Source of the DNA: Bacillota bacterium
GTDB taxonomy: Bacteria > Bacillota > Clostridia > Peptostreptococcales > Anaerovoracaceae
DNA: 9,474 nt
Direction: 5' to 3'
Assembly: GCA_017549385.1 (NCBI GenBank)
Contig: JAFYUX010000044.1
Location: forward strand, 1 to 9,474
Below are positions 1-6,290 of this stretch, piece by piece. Within the stretch, counting starts at the first letter, position 1, and each line of letters begins with the position of its first letter. The notes under the pieces were generated by a model that saw nothing but the letters and a program-made list of their open reading frames with translations, had not been told where the DNA came from and made no database searches. The position numbers and the translations under genes are program-made.

Positions 1-506
1 AACACACATGGCTGACAGGATTATTAAAATGCGCATACTGTGGATACAGTCTTGTTGCAAAACATGCCGGCAGTAAACTTTATCTATGCTGCAGCGGCAG
101 ATATAACTTAAAAATATGTCATGTAAGTTCTATCAGTTTGACCGTTAAAACATTGGAACAGCTGATTGAAGAAAGACTTTTATCTGTATTTCTTCAACTG
201 GCAAAATCTACTGATTTCATACCTGACCCGGCTATATATAAAATTGAACTGGAGATAGAGGCGCTTATGAAATCTGCTCATCTATACTCCCCCGTTACGG
301 CCTCGTACATAGATAAGAAAATACGAAGTTTAACCACCTACATAATAAACCTTAAACAAAATCAAACTCCCATGCAATACAGGCTGATTATTGACTTTAT
401 CGACTCTTTCCCTGACTTACCTTTTGAAAGTAAATACCAGACTGCTTCTGTATTTATCGAAAAGATTTCCGTATGTGATAACATCGTAACCATACACTGG
501 AAATAA
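1..506 (+). CDS. Site-specific serine recombinase, C-terminal part (partial, cut by window start)
   Basis: The reading frame is open from the first full codon at base 3 to the TAA at 504-506, giving about 167 residues. The N-terminal resolvase catalytic domain and the DNA-binding recombinase domain lie outside the window. The visible part begins with a zinc beta-ribbon: W-L-T-G-L-L-K-C-A-Y-C-G (Cys codons at 30-32 and 39-41), then Y-L-C-C-S-G-R (87-92) and a further Cys at 117-119. This is followed by a helical, coiled-coil-like stretch and an ending of the form V-F-I-E-K-I-S-V-x-D-x-I-x-I-x-W-K. That arrangement is typical of large serine recombinases that integrate and excise phages, conjugative transposons or sporulation-interrupting elements. 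The TTG at 138 is not a real start, because the homology continues upstream of it. It is the only plus-strand gene and faces the importer operon tail to tail. I infer that it belongs to a mobile element lying to the left. Whether the full gene is intact cannot be told here. Confidence 0.85.
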   Translation, partial: HTWLTGLLKCAYCGYSLVAKHAGSKLYLCCSGRYNLKICHVSSISLTVKTLEQLIEERLLSVFLQLAKSTDFIPDPAIYKIELEIEALMKSAHLYSPVTASYIDKKIRSLTTYIINLKQNQTPMQYRLIIDFIDSFPDLPFESKYQTASVFIEKISVCDNIVTIHWK

Positions 507-545
507 AAAAACACCTCAGACCATATGATCTGAGGTGTAATTTTT
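505..545. terminator. Bidirectional intrinsic terminator between recombinase and importer operon
   Basis: A perfect 10-bp inverted repeat (ACACCTCAGA at 511-520, TCTGAGGTGT at 529-538) encloses an 8-base loop. A run of A at 505-510 precedes it and a run of T at 541-545 follows it. Read on the minus strand, the hairpin is followed at once by six U, which suits termination of the importer operon arriving from 592. Read on the plus strand, it is followed by AA and five U, which suits the recombinase gene. Two converging genes therefore probably share one terminator. Confidence 0.85.
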
Positions 546-591
546 ACTGATATTTTTGGATTTTTTGCTGAGTTTTTTATCTACTGTTTTG

Positions 592-1554
592 TTATCTCGC
601 ACCCTTGTCATAGATAACACCAAGTGCACGAGGTGCTCTGTTACGCTTACTGAAGAAGATAAGCAGAACAAGAGTAAGAACATATGGAAGGATCATTACG
701 AGATCCTGATATGAGCTTGGCATTTCGAGAGCCTGAACAAGCTTGTAACCGCCTGAACGTGCAAAACCGAAAATAAGGCATGCGCCGAATGTAGGCAGAA
801 TGTTCCAGTTACCGAAGATTAAGGCAGCGATTGCGATATAACCATATCCCACGTAGATAGTTGATGAGAAACTTGATGAGATAGAGTACGCGAAACACAT
901 ACCTGCAAAACCTGAAAACGCACCTGAAATCATAACTGCAAAGAGTCTTGTCTTTGCTACGTTGATACCTGCTGCGTCGAGAGCATGAGGGTTGTCACCA
1001 CTTGCTCTGAGGTGCATACCGTACTTTGTCTTGTAGAGTAAGAACCATGCCACAACAGCAATTACAGCGATAATGATTTCGAAAATGTACAGATTTGTGA
1101 AAACTGCACCCAGAATCGGAATCTTTGAGATACCAGGAACTGTAATCTTATCTGTTACTGTAAGAACAAACTTATTTGAAGGCATATTGAAAATACCTGC
1201 GTTTATGAGCTTTGTAAGGAACTCTGTAAATGCCATGGATAAGATGTTGATTACTACACCTGAGATAACCATGTCAGCATTTAACTTGATACAGAGTAAT
1301 GCATGAATCAGCGAGAAAAGTACACCGCCGACAACTGCAAATACAAGTGCCAGCAGCATAATAGCAGTCGGTGACATATCTGGTGAAACTGTGCCAATCA
1401 TAACTGCAGCAAAAGCACCTGTAAATGCACCAAAGCCCTGAAGACCTTCTAATGCTAGATTTGTTACACCACTACGTTCAGAGAAGATACCGCCCATAGC
1501 CATGATAAATAATGGAAGTGCAAATACTAAACCATCAATAATAATTGAATTCAT
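592..1554 (-). CDS. nupQ: ABC nucleoside-type importer, permease subunit 2 (NupQ/YufQ-like)
   Basis: This 320-residue membrane protein belongs to the BPD_transp_2 permease family (RbsC/LivH-like), in the branch that works with BmpA-type binding proteins; in B. subtilis the equivalent subunit imports guanosine and related nucleosides. Near the N-terminus it carries G-G-I-F-S-E-R-S-G-V-T-N-L-A-L-E-G (about residues 21-37), a signature of this branch. Later there is a cytoplasmic A-S-G-D-N-P-x-A-L-D-A-A-G-I-N-V loop, the expected contact with the ATPase. The protein is dominated by hydrophobic segments and its length is normal for the family. The ATG at 1554 lies 4 bases after the stop of the upstream permease gene, and the Shine-Dalgarno GGGGAGGTG (1561-1569) lies inside that gene's last codons, so the two are translationally coupled. 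It is the last gene of the operon and ends before the terminator at 505-545. The exact substrate is inferred from family and gene order, not seen. Confidence 0.88.
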   Translation of the reverse strand: MNSIIIDGLVFALPLFIMAMGGIFSERSGVTNLALEGLQGFGAFTGAFAAVMIGTVSPDMSPTAIMLLALVFAVVGGVLFSLIHALLCIKLNADMVISGVVINILSMAFTEFLTKLINAGIFNMPSNKFVLTVTDKITVPGISKIPILGAVFTNLYIFEIIIAVIAVVAWFLLYKTKYGMHLRASGDNPHALDAAGINVAKTRLFAVMISGAFSGFAGMCFAYSISSSFSSTIYVGYGYIAIAALIFGNWNILPTFGACLIFGFARSGGYKLVQALEMPSSYQDLVMILPYVLTLVLLIFFSKRNRAPRALGVIYDKGAR

Positions 1555-1557
1555 TTA

Positions 1558-2715
1558 CTACACCTCCCCTTTCTTATCGTCCGCTTCGGCGATGGCTCCG
1601 CCATCCTTGTCAGCTTTCTTTGACTTTCTCTTAAAACCCTTTTTAGTAGTCGTATCTCTATTTGCAATGTACCACTTAATAAATGCGTTACATGCACAGA
1701 ACAGGAGAATAATACCTGTGATAACGTTTGCGATTTCTGCCTGTACACCAGAAGCTGAGTTCATGTATGTGCTGCCCTTGCTTAATACCGTAATAAGGAA
1801 AGAAGCAAAGACAATACCGATTGGCTGGTTGTTACCGAGAAGCGCAACCGCAATAGAGTCGAAACCTGTAGCTGGAAGTACTCTTGGCTGGATAGAACCA
1901 AAGTATCCTAAGTAGTAAGTAACACCTGCAAGACCTGCAAGAGCACCGGCAATCATCATAGCTTTCATGATGTTCCCATTTACGCTCATACCTGCATATC
2001 TTGCCGCACTGTTACTGAGACCTACAGCCTTTAATTCCATACCTGAAACTGTCTTATTAAAGAAGATCCAGATGACGATAACTGCAATAACAGCAATGAC
2101 GATACCCAGAGGGATATCCATCTTGTATGCTCCCAGTTCAACGTCCTTGAGAGTCAATCTGCTGGCAGCAGAAACTGCCTTTGACTGTCTTGAAACAGGG
2201 TCAACCAGGAACGTATTGATAAAGAAACTTATTACATAACTGAATGTATAATTGAGCATAATCGACGATACTACTTCGTTGATATTGAATTTAAACTTTA
2301 AGAAGCCGATTATACCGCCTGCAAAAGCACCTGCCACAATACCTACAACAATTACGAGAGGCTTTGCAATGAATGCATCAAGACCGCTGTAGCCAACTAC
2401 AACTGTTGCAATAAAACCTGAGAAGAGCATCTGACCTGATACACCAATGTTAAAGAGACCTACTCTCATAGCTACTGCTACTGAGAGAGATGCAAGAATC
2501 ATAGGTGTCCATAAGTCGATAAAGCTCAGCAGGTCTGTAATCATACCTTTTTTGCCGGCATAAGAAGCCTTTGGTGCAAGACCGCAACCCTGGATAAGAT
2601 TCCAGAAAGCAGTAAATGGGTTACTGCCTGTAGCCGCGATAATGATACCACCAACGATAAAACCAGCAAGTACTGTGAATACTGGGATAAGTTTGATTAT
2701 TCTGTTTTTATTCAT
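1558..2715 (-). CDS. nupP: ABC nucleoside-type importer, permease subunit 1 (NupP/YufP-like)
   Basis: This is a 385-residue BPD_transp_2 family permease, the larger of the two paired membrane subunits. A first hydrophobic helix spans about residues 10-28. The family motif M-R-V-G-L-F-N-I-G-V-S-G-Q lies at 83-95, and a conserved G-L-S-N-S-A-A-R-Y-A-G loop lies in the second half. ATG at 2715 is preferred to the in-frame GTG at 2718 directly before it. The ATG overlaps the end of the ATPase gene by 8 bases (ATGAATAA), so translation is probably coupled; the upstream GGGGGTAGG is a mediocre Shine-Dalgarno, which fits coupling. The last 33 or so residues form a hydrophilic, lysine- and aspartate-rich cytoplasmic tail. 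The tail probably has no transport role, although that is a guess. Together with the neighbouring permease it should form the heterodimeric channel. Confidence 0.88.
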   Translation of the reverse strand: MNKNRIIKLIPVFTVLAGFIVGGIIIAATGSNPFTAFWNLIQGCGLAPKASYAGKKGMITDLLSFIDLWTPMILASLSVAVAMRVGLFNIGVSGQMLFSGFIATVVVGYSGLDAFIAKPLVIVVGIVAGAFAGGIIGFLKFKFNINEVVSSIMLNYTFSYVISFFINTFLVDPVSRQSKAVSAASRLTLKDVELGAYKMDIPLGIVIAVIAVIVIWIFFNKTVSGMELKAVGLSNSAARYAGMSVNGNIMKAMMIAGALAGLAGVTYYLGYFGSIQPRVLPATGFDSIAVALLGNNQPIGIVFASFLITVLSKGSTYMNSASGVQAEIANVITGIILLFCACNAFIKWYIANRDTTTKKGFKRKSKKADKDGGAIAEADDKKGEV

Positions 2716-4243
2716 CACTACCTACCCCCATCATAAATTGACCAACCTGATCAAGCGTCAGATTTTTTGCGTCTGCAATAGTCTGAATTTCACCACTGTA
2801 AATAACTGCAATAGTATCTGCAAGGTTCATAACTTCATCAAGTTCAAGAGAAATGAGCAGAATAGCCTGTCCCTTATCTCTTTCTTCGATAATCTGTCTG
2901 TGGATATTTTCAATGGCACCGATATCGAGACCTCTAGTCGGCTGAACGAAAATCATAAATGTTGATTCGTGTTCGATTTCTCTACCGATAATCGCCTTCT
3001 GCTGGTTACCACCACTCATTGTACGTACAATAGTCGGGTTACCCTGGCTGCTTCGGATGTCATACTTTTCGATAAGCTTGTTGCCGTATGAGTCGAAAGC
3101 CGGTCTGTTGAGAATACCTCTAATAGAAAACGGCTCATTATAATAACTCTTTAATGCAAGGTTTTCTGCCAGTGTGAAATCCATAACCATACCAACAGCA
3201 TTTCTGTCTTCTGGTATATAGTCAATACCCGCATCAATTCGCTGTCTTACAGTTTTGTCTGTGATGTCATTTCCATTGAGATATATTTTACCGCTATCAA
3301 CATTTAAAATGCCTGTAATAGCATCTGCAATCTCAATCTGACCATTGCCTGATACACCTGCAATAGCAAGAACTTCACCTGCACGAACTGAGAAAGAAAC
3401 ATTTTTAACAACAGGTAAGCCATCTTTGTTTTTAACTGTGATGTTATCAACCTTGAGAACTTCTTCACCGAAAACAGGATCTTTCTTGTCAGTTTTGAAA
3501 TTTACTTCACGGCCTACCATCATGTTTGCCATAGTCTTTGTGTCAGTAGTCTTTACATCGAGTACGTCGATGAGTCGACCTCTGTTAAGAATAGCGCATC
3601 TGTCAGCAATCTGCTTAATTTCATCAAGCTTGTGAGTGATGATAATGATAGTCTTACCGCTGTCTCTGAGACCTCTGATAATATCCAGCAGGAACTGGAT
3701 TTCCTGAGGAGTCAGAATAGCTGTAGGTTCGTCGAAAATGAGAATTTCTGCTTCTCTGTAAAGCATTTTGAGTATTTCTACTCTCTGTCTAATTGAAACA
3801 TTTACATCTTCGATTACATCTTCTGGGTTAACTTCAAGACCGTATCTCTTGGAAAGCTCAGCAATTTCCTTGTTTGCTTTCTTGATATCAACCATAGGAA
3901 TAAAACCTAACGCCTTTTTCATAGGTTCCATACCCATAATGATATTTTCTGCGATTGTATAATTTGATACCAGCTTGAAGTGCTGATGAACCATACCAAT
4001 ATTAAGTTTTGTAGCGTGGTTTGGTGATTCGATTTGTGTCTTTTCGCCTCTGATGTATATCTCACCTTCATCAGGTTCGTACATGCCGAAAAGCATGCTC
4101 ATGAGTGTCGACTTACCTGCGCCGTTTTCACCCAGGAGAGCATAAATCTCACCTTTCTTTATCTGAATCGAAACATTATCATTAGCAACAATTCCCGGGA
4201 ATCGTTTTGTAATGTTCCTCATCTCTACAATGTAATCAGACAT
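2708..4243 (-). CDS. nupO: ABC nucleoside-type importer, two-domain ATPase (NupO/YufO-like)
   Basis: This 511-residue cytoplasmic protein has two fused nucleotide-binding domains, as in RbsA/YufO. Domain 1 has Walker A G-E-N-G-A-G-K-S (38-45), Q-loop H-Q-H (86-88), Walker B I-L-I-F-D-E-P-T (167-174) and the switch His at about 204. Its signature is degenerate (V-N-V-S-I-R-Q, about 147-153). Domain 2 has a perfect signature M-S-G-G-N-Q-Q-K (409-416), but a broken Walker A (G-V-S-G-N-G-Q, 296-302), Q instead of the catalytic Glu (F-V-Q-P-T, 432-436) and no switch His. Only one of the two composite ATP sites should therefore hydrolyse ATP. The chosen start, ATG at 4243, has GGAGG at 4250-4254 with 6 bases spacing and gives the family length. 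A longer reading frame from 4282 would begin inside the attenuator hairpin and is unlikely. It follows the binding-protein gene and overlaps permease 1. Confidence 0.92.
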   Translation of the reverse strand: MSDYIVEMRNITKRFPGIVANDNVSIQIKKGEIYALLGENGAGKSTLMSMLFGMYEPDEGEIYIRGEKTQIESPNHATKLNIGMVHQHFKLVSNYTIAENIIMGMEPMKKALGFIPMVDIKKANKEIAELSKRYGLEVNPEDVIEDVNVSIRQRVEILKMLYREAEILIFDEPTAILTPQEIQFLLDIIRGLRDSGKTIIIITHKLDEIKQIADRCAILNRGRLIDVLDVKTTDTKTMANMMVGREVNFKTDKKDPVFGEEVLKVDNITVKNKDGLPVVKNVSFSVRAGEVLAIAGVSGNGQIEIADAITGILNVDSGKIYLNGNDITDKTVRQRIDAGIDYIPEDRNAVGMVMDFTLAENLALKSYYNEPFSIRGILNRPAFDSYGNKLIEKYDIRSSQGNPTIVRTMSGGNQQKAIIGREIEHESTFMIFVQPTRGLDIGAIENIHRQIIEERDKGQAILLISLELDEVMNLADTIAVIYSGEIQTIADAKNLTLDQVGQFMMGVGSDE

Positions 4244-4249
4244 GTAAAT

Positions 4250-4254
4250 CCTCC
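4250..4254 (-). promoter_or_regulatory. Ribosome binding site that fixes the ATPase start
   Basis: GGAGG on the minus strand, 6 bases before ATG 4243. No comparable site precedes the upstream in-frame ATG at 4282, so this site decides the start. Confidence 0.8.
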
Positions 4255-4270
4255 AGTAGTTATCAGTAAA

Positions 4271-4305
4271 AACAGGCTGCATGGAGCCTAAAGCACCATG
4301 CAGCC
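4271..4305 (-). terminator. Intra-operon attenuator/terminator between binding protein and ATPase genes
   Basis: A perfect 10-bp inverted repeat (GGCTGCATGG at 4275-4284 and CCATGCAGCC at 4296-4305, 11-base loop) lies downstream of the binding-protein stop. On the minus strand it is followed by TGTTTTTA. It has the form of an intrinsic terminator of moderate strength, with a stem rich in GC and a U-tract interrupted by one G. I infer partial termination, so that binding protein is made in excess of the membrane complex. It may also protect the 3' end of the short transcript. Confidence 0.75.
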
Positions 4306-4336
4306 GTAAAATTTCTGTCGTTAAGACGTCAGCTTA

Positions 4337-5461
4337 TTACCAGCTGAAAGTTTCAGGAGTTACGTCGTTTACTGTTGCGTCAGCAGCAGGAACGATAGTG
4401 CCGTCCTTAACTAAAGCATATGCTTCGCTAACCTTTGCAATTGTGTCATCAGATAACTGATGTCTACCTTCTGCAGATACGAAACCTGTGAAGTCGCCTT
4501 CTGCAGTAAGAGTATTGTTGCTACCAGCAAATGTACCAGCCTGAACTGCTTCGAGAGCTGCTTCTACACCGCTGTGCATTACCTTTAATACAGATGTAAG
4601 GATGATGTTTGAAGAACCGTTTACACCGTCATCGAACTGGTCAACGTCGCAACCGATGATGTAAGCGCCACCTTCCTTAGCAGCTGTGAATACGCCGTTA
4701 CCAGAGTTACCAGCAGCTACGAACATGATGTCAACGCCTTCGTTGATGAGAGCCTGACCTACAACCTTACCAGCAGCTTCGTCGTTGAATGAACCAACAT
4801 AGTTACCGCCAACATTGTTGCCTAATACGTCAGTACCAGCATAAGAAGCGAGTTCTACAACTTCTGCAGTTGTGCCGTATACAGCGTTTGCATACTTAAC
4901 ACCGCATTCGAAACCATACTGGTAGTTTACGTTTGTTGGATAAGCGATACCGTTAACTACAGATACCTTGCCAGTCTTTGTTTCGAGAGCAGCAGTTACG
5001 CCAGCGAAGAAACCAGCTTCCTGTTCAGCAAAGCACATAGCGAAGATGTTTTCTACTTCTACTGTGTTGCCGTCTGCATCAGTTGGGAATGTATCTACGA
5101 GAACGAACTTAACATCTGGGTTGTCCTGAGCGATTGTAGAGATACCAGCGAACTGGAAACCGCAGCATACGATTACGTCGTAATCAGCAACGATATCTGC
5201 TACTGCCTGAACTGATGCAGTTGTTTCACCTGTAGGTTCCTGTACAGGTGTTACTGAAGCGTCTGGATGGTTTTCGATGAATGCGAGGATACCATTGTAG
5301 TTATCTTCGTTGAATGAACCATCATCTACACCAGATGGGCTTGAAACGATAGCGATCTTGAGGCCTTCGCCGCCTGATGTCTGAGTTGAGCTACCGCCGC
5401 CACATGCAGCAAAGCTGAAGATCATCATTACGCAGAGAAGAACTGCTAATAACTTTTTCAT
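4337..5461 (-). CDS. nupN: Substrate-binding lipoprotein of the importer (BmpA/PnrA/NupN family)
   Basis: This 374-residue extracellular lipoprotein should capture a nucleoside and hand it to the permeases. The N-terminus is a type II signal peptide (M-K-K-L-L-A-V-L-L-C-V-M-M-I-F-S) with lipobox F-A-A-C, so Cys20 would be lipidated. A short G/S/T-rich linker follows. The mature part has the PnrA/BmpA fold signature S-G-V-D-D-G-S-F-N-E-D, then A-E-Q-E-A-G-F-F-A-G and Y-Q-Y-G-F-E-C-G-V. These are typical of family-1-like periplasmic binding proteins of the Bmp group (B. burgdorferi BmpA, T. pallidum TmpC/PnrA). The start has AGGAGG at 5470-5475 with good spacing. It is the first gene of the operon, directly behind the promoter at 5500-5527 and followed by the attenuator at 4271-4305. 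Both points suggest it is the most highly expressed product. Purine nucleosides are the likeliest ligand, but the sequence does not prove this. Confidence 0.92.
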   Translation of the reverse strand: MKKLLAVLLCVMMIFSFAACGGGSSTQTSGGEGLKIAIVSSPSGVDDGSFNEDNYNGILAFIENHPDASVTPVQEPTGETTASVQAVADIVADYDVIVCCGFQFAGISTIAQDNPDVKFVLVDTFPTDADGNTVEVENIFAMCFAEQEAGFFAGVTAALETKTGKVSVVNGIAYPTNVNYQYGFECGVKYANAVYGTTAEVVELASYAGTDVLGNNVGGNYVGSFNDEAAGKVVGQALINEGVDIMFVAAGNSGNGVFTAAKEGGAYIIGCDVDQFDDGVNGSSNIILTSVLKVMHSGVEAALEAVQAGTFAGSNNTLTAEGDFTGFVSAEGRHQLSDDTIAKVSEAYALVKDGTIVPAADATVNDVTPETFSW

Positions 5462-5620
5462 TACATTTTCCTCCTATTTTATGAAACATAGATAGATTAA
5501 TTATAGCATGGCAGTAATGTGAAAAAAATACATATTTGATTTGTACACCTACATTTTGTTAAAAAATTTTCAAATTTTTATCGTTATGTACTAAATAAAA
5601 TACACTATATATTTACAACA
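5462..5620. other. AT-rich intergenic region between deacetylase remnant and importer operon
   Basis: This 159-base gap is strongly AT-rich. It holds the extended -10 promoter at 5500-5508 and an A/T-only inverted repeat (AAAAATTT at 5562-5569, AAATTTTT at 5572-5579). A 9-base direct repeat ACACTATAT (5602-5610 and 5618-5626) runs into the end of the deacetylase frame. I see no coding continuation of the deacetylase in any minus-strand frame and no strong terminator for it. Confidence 0.6.
5500..5527 (-). promoter_or_regulatory. Promoter of the importer operon (extended -10)
   Basis: The minus strand reads TGCTATAAT (5508 to 5500), a perfect -10 with the TG extension. The -35 zone (about 5522-5527) is only a run of T, which an extended -10 can tolerate. 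Predicted transcription start is near 5493, leaving a leader of about 30 bases that carries the AGGAGG site. There is no room for a riboswitch between promoter and gene. Confidence 0.65.
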
Positions 5621-6169
5621 CTATATTTTATTTTCTGCTGTTGCGCATATATCAATATCCCACTGGATAACAGTATAGTTTTCCTCTTCTGCACACCTTA
5701 TAAGACGATCCGAATAAGAACCAAAAGGTGGCCGAAATAACACCGGTCTCTTACCTGTTAGCTCCTCAATTGTATCTGCTGTGATAGCAAGTTCGTTAAA
5801 GATTTCCTCTTCCGCAAGGCCTGCCATATCGGGATGTGTTGCAGAATGATTCCCTATATCATGTCCCCTTTCATATATTTTTCTGACATCGTCCGGAAAT
5901 TCTTCTGCCCAGAAATTCACCAGAAAAAAAGTGGCTTTCACGTCGTAAGTGTCCAAAATATCCAAAATCCCTTCTGTATATTCATTTCCCCATGCCGCAT
6001 CAAAACTTATTGCAACTTTTTTCTCATCTGTTTTTACATAATACACCGGAAGTCTGCGCTGTCCTCCAAAAGCCACAGAATATACAGTAAGGACTAATAT
6101 CGTGATCACGGCCGTGATCGACATTACTTTTTTAGCCAGATGCCATCTGGCTGAAGATCCTGTATTCAT
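5621..6169 (-). pseudogene. PdaB-like polysaccharide deacetylase, truncated at the C-terminus
   Basis: This NodB-fold deacetylase would act on cell-wall or spore-cortex polysaccharide outside the membrane. From ATG 6169 (GGAGAA at 6176-6181) it has 182 residues. A single hydrophobic anchor spans about 17-34. Motif 1 is S-F-D-A-A-W-G (55-61), with the first Asp kept and the second replaced by Ala, as in the PdaB-like branch. Motif 2 is H-S-A-T-H (108-112) and motif 3 is R-P-P-F-G-S-Y (146-152). Motif 4 starts as Q-W-D-I-D (169-173), then the frame ends after nine unrelated-looking residues. Family members run to about 250 residues and carry a further D-W and a late L-M-H motif that supplies catalytic groups; both are absent. 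The alternative start at 6193 lies upstream of the predicted transcript start. I call it a pseudogene, although a shortened active protein cannot be excluded. Confidence 0.75.
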
Positions 6170-6198
6170 TAGGCATTCTCCATTCTTACTCATAAAGT

Positions 6199-6227
6199 AT
6201 TATCCGCATAATCTTTATATATGAAAA
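6199..6227 (-). promoter_or_regulatory. Candidate promoter of the deacetylase gene
   Basis: The minus strand has TTTTCA (6227-6222), 17 bases, then GATAAT (6204-6199). Each box is imperfect (4 of 6 and 5 of 6 matches to the sigma-A consensus). The predicted start near 6192 supports ATG 6169 over 6193. If the gene is sporulation-controlled, a different sigma factor may be used instead. Confidence 0.35.
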
Positions 6228-6256
6228 AAACTGCCCCATTATGATGGGACAGTTTT
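6224..6256 (-). terminator. Intrinsic terminator of the homoserine dehydrogenase gene
   Basis: Inverted repeat AAAACTGCCCCAT (6227-6239) and ATGGGACAGTTTT (6244-6256) with a 4-base loop. In the minus-strand RNA the single non-Watson-Crick position is a U-G wobble, and the stem runs into seven U. It lies 35 bases past the stop codon of the gene ending at 6291, so that transcript should end here. Confidence 0.88.
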
Positions 6257-6290
6257 ATAAATGCCTTTTGTATAAACGAAAGCCGAAATA

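Noticed and set aside
1502..1915. Plus-strand open frame across the two permease genes
   Set aside because: It lies antisense to two clear permease genes, has no ribosome site and no recognisable protein features. The same applies to the other plus-strand frames within 1073-8281.
4244..4282. N-terminal extension of the ATPase
   Set aside because: The upstream ATG lies in the attenuator stem with no Shine-Dalgarno, whereas ATG 4243 has GGAGG and gives the family length.
5462..5620. Purine riboswitch in front of the nucleoside importer
   Set aside because: The promoter leaves a leader of about 30 bases and I see no conserved purine-riboswitch core.
5462..5620. Frameshifted remainder of the deacetylase downstream of 5621
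   Set aside because: No minus-strand frame shows the expected D-W or L-M-H motifs; the DNA is AT-rich with many stops.
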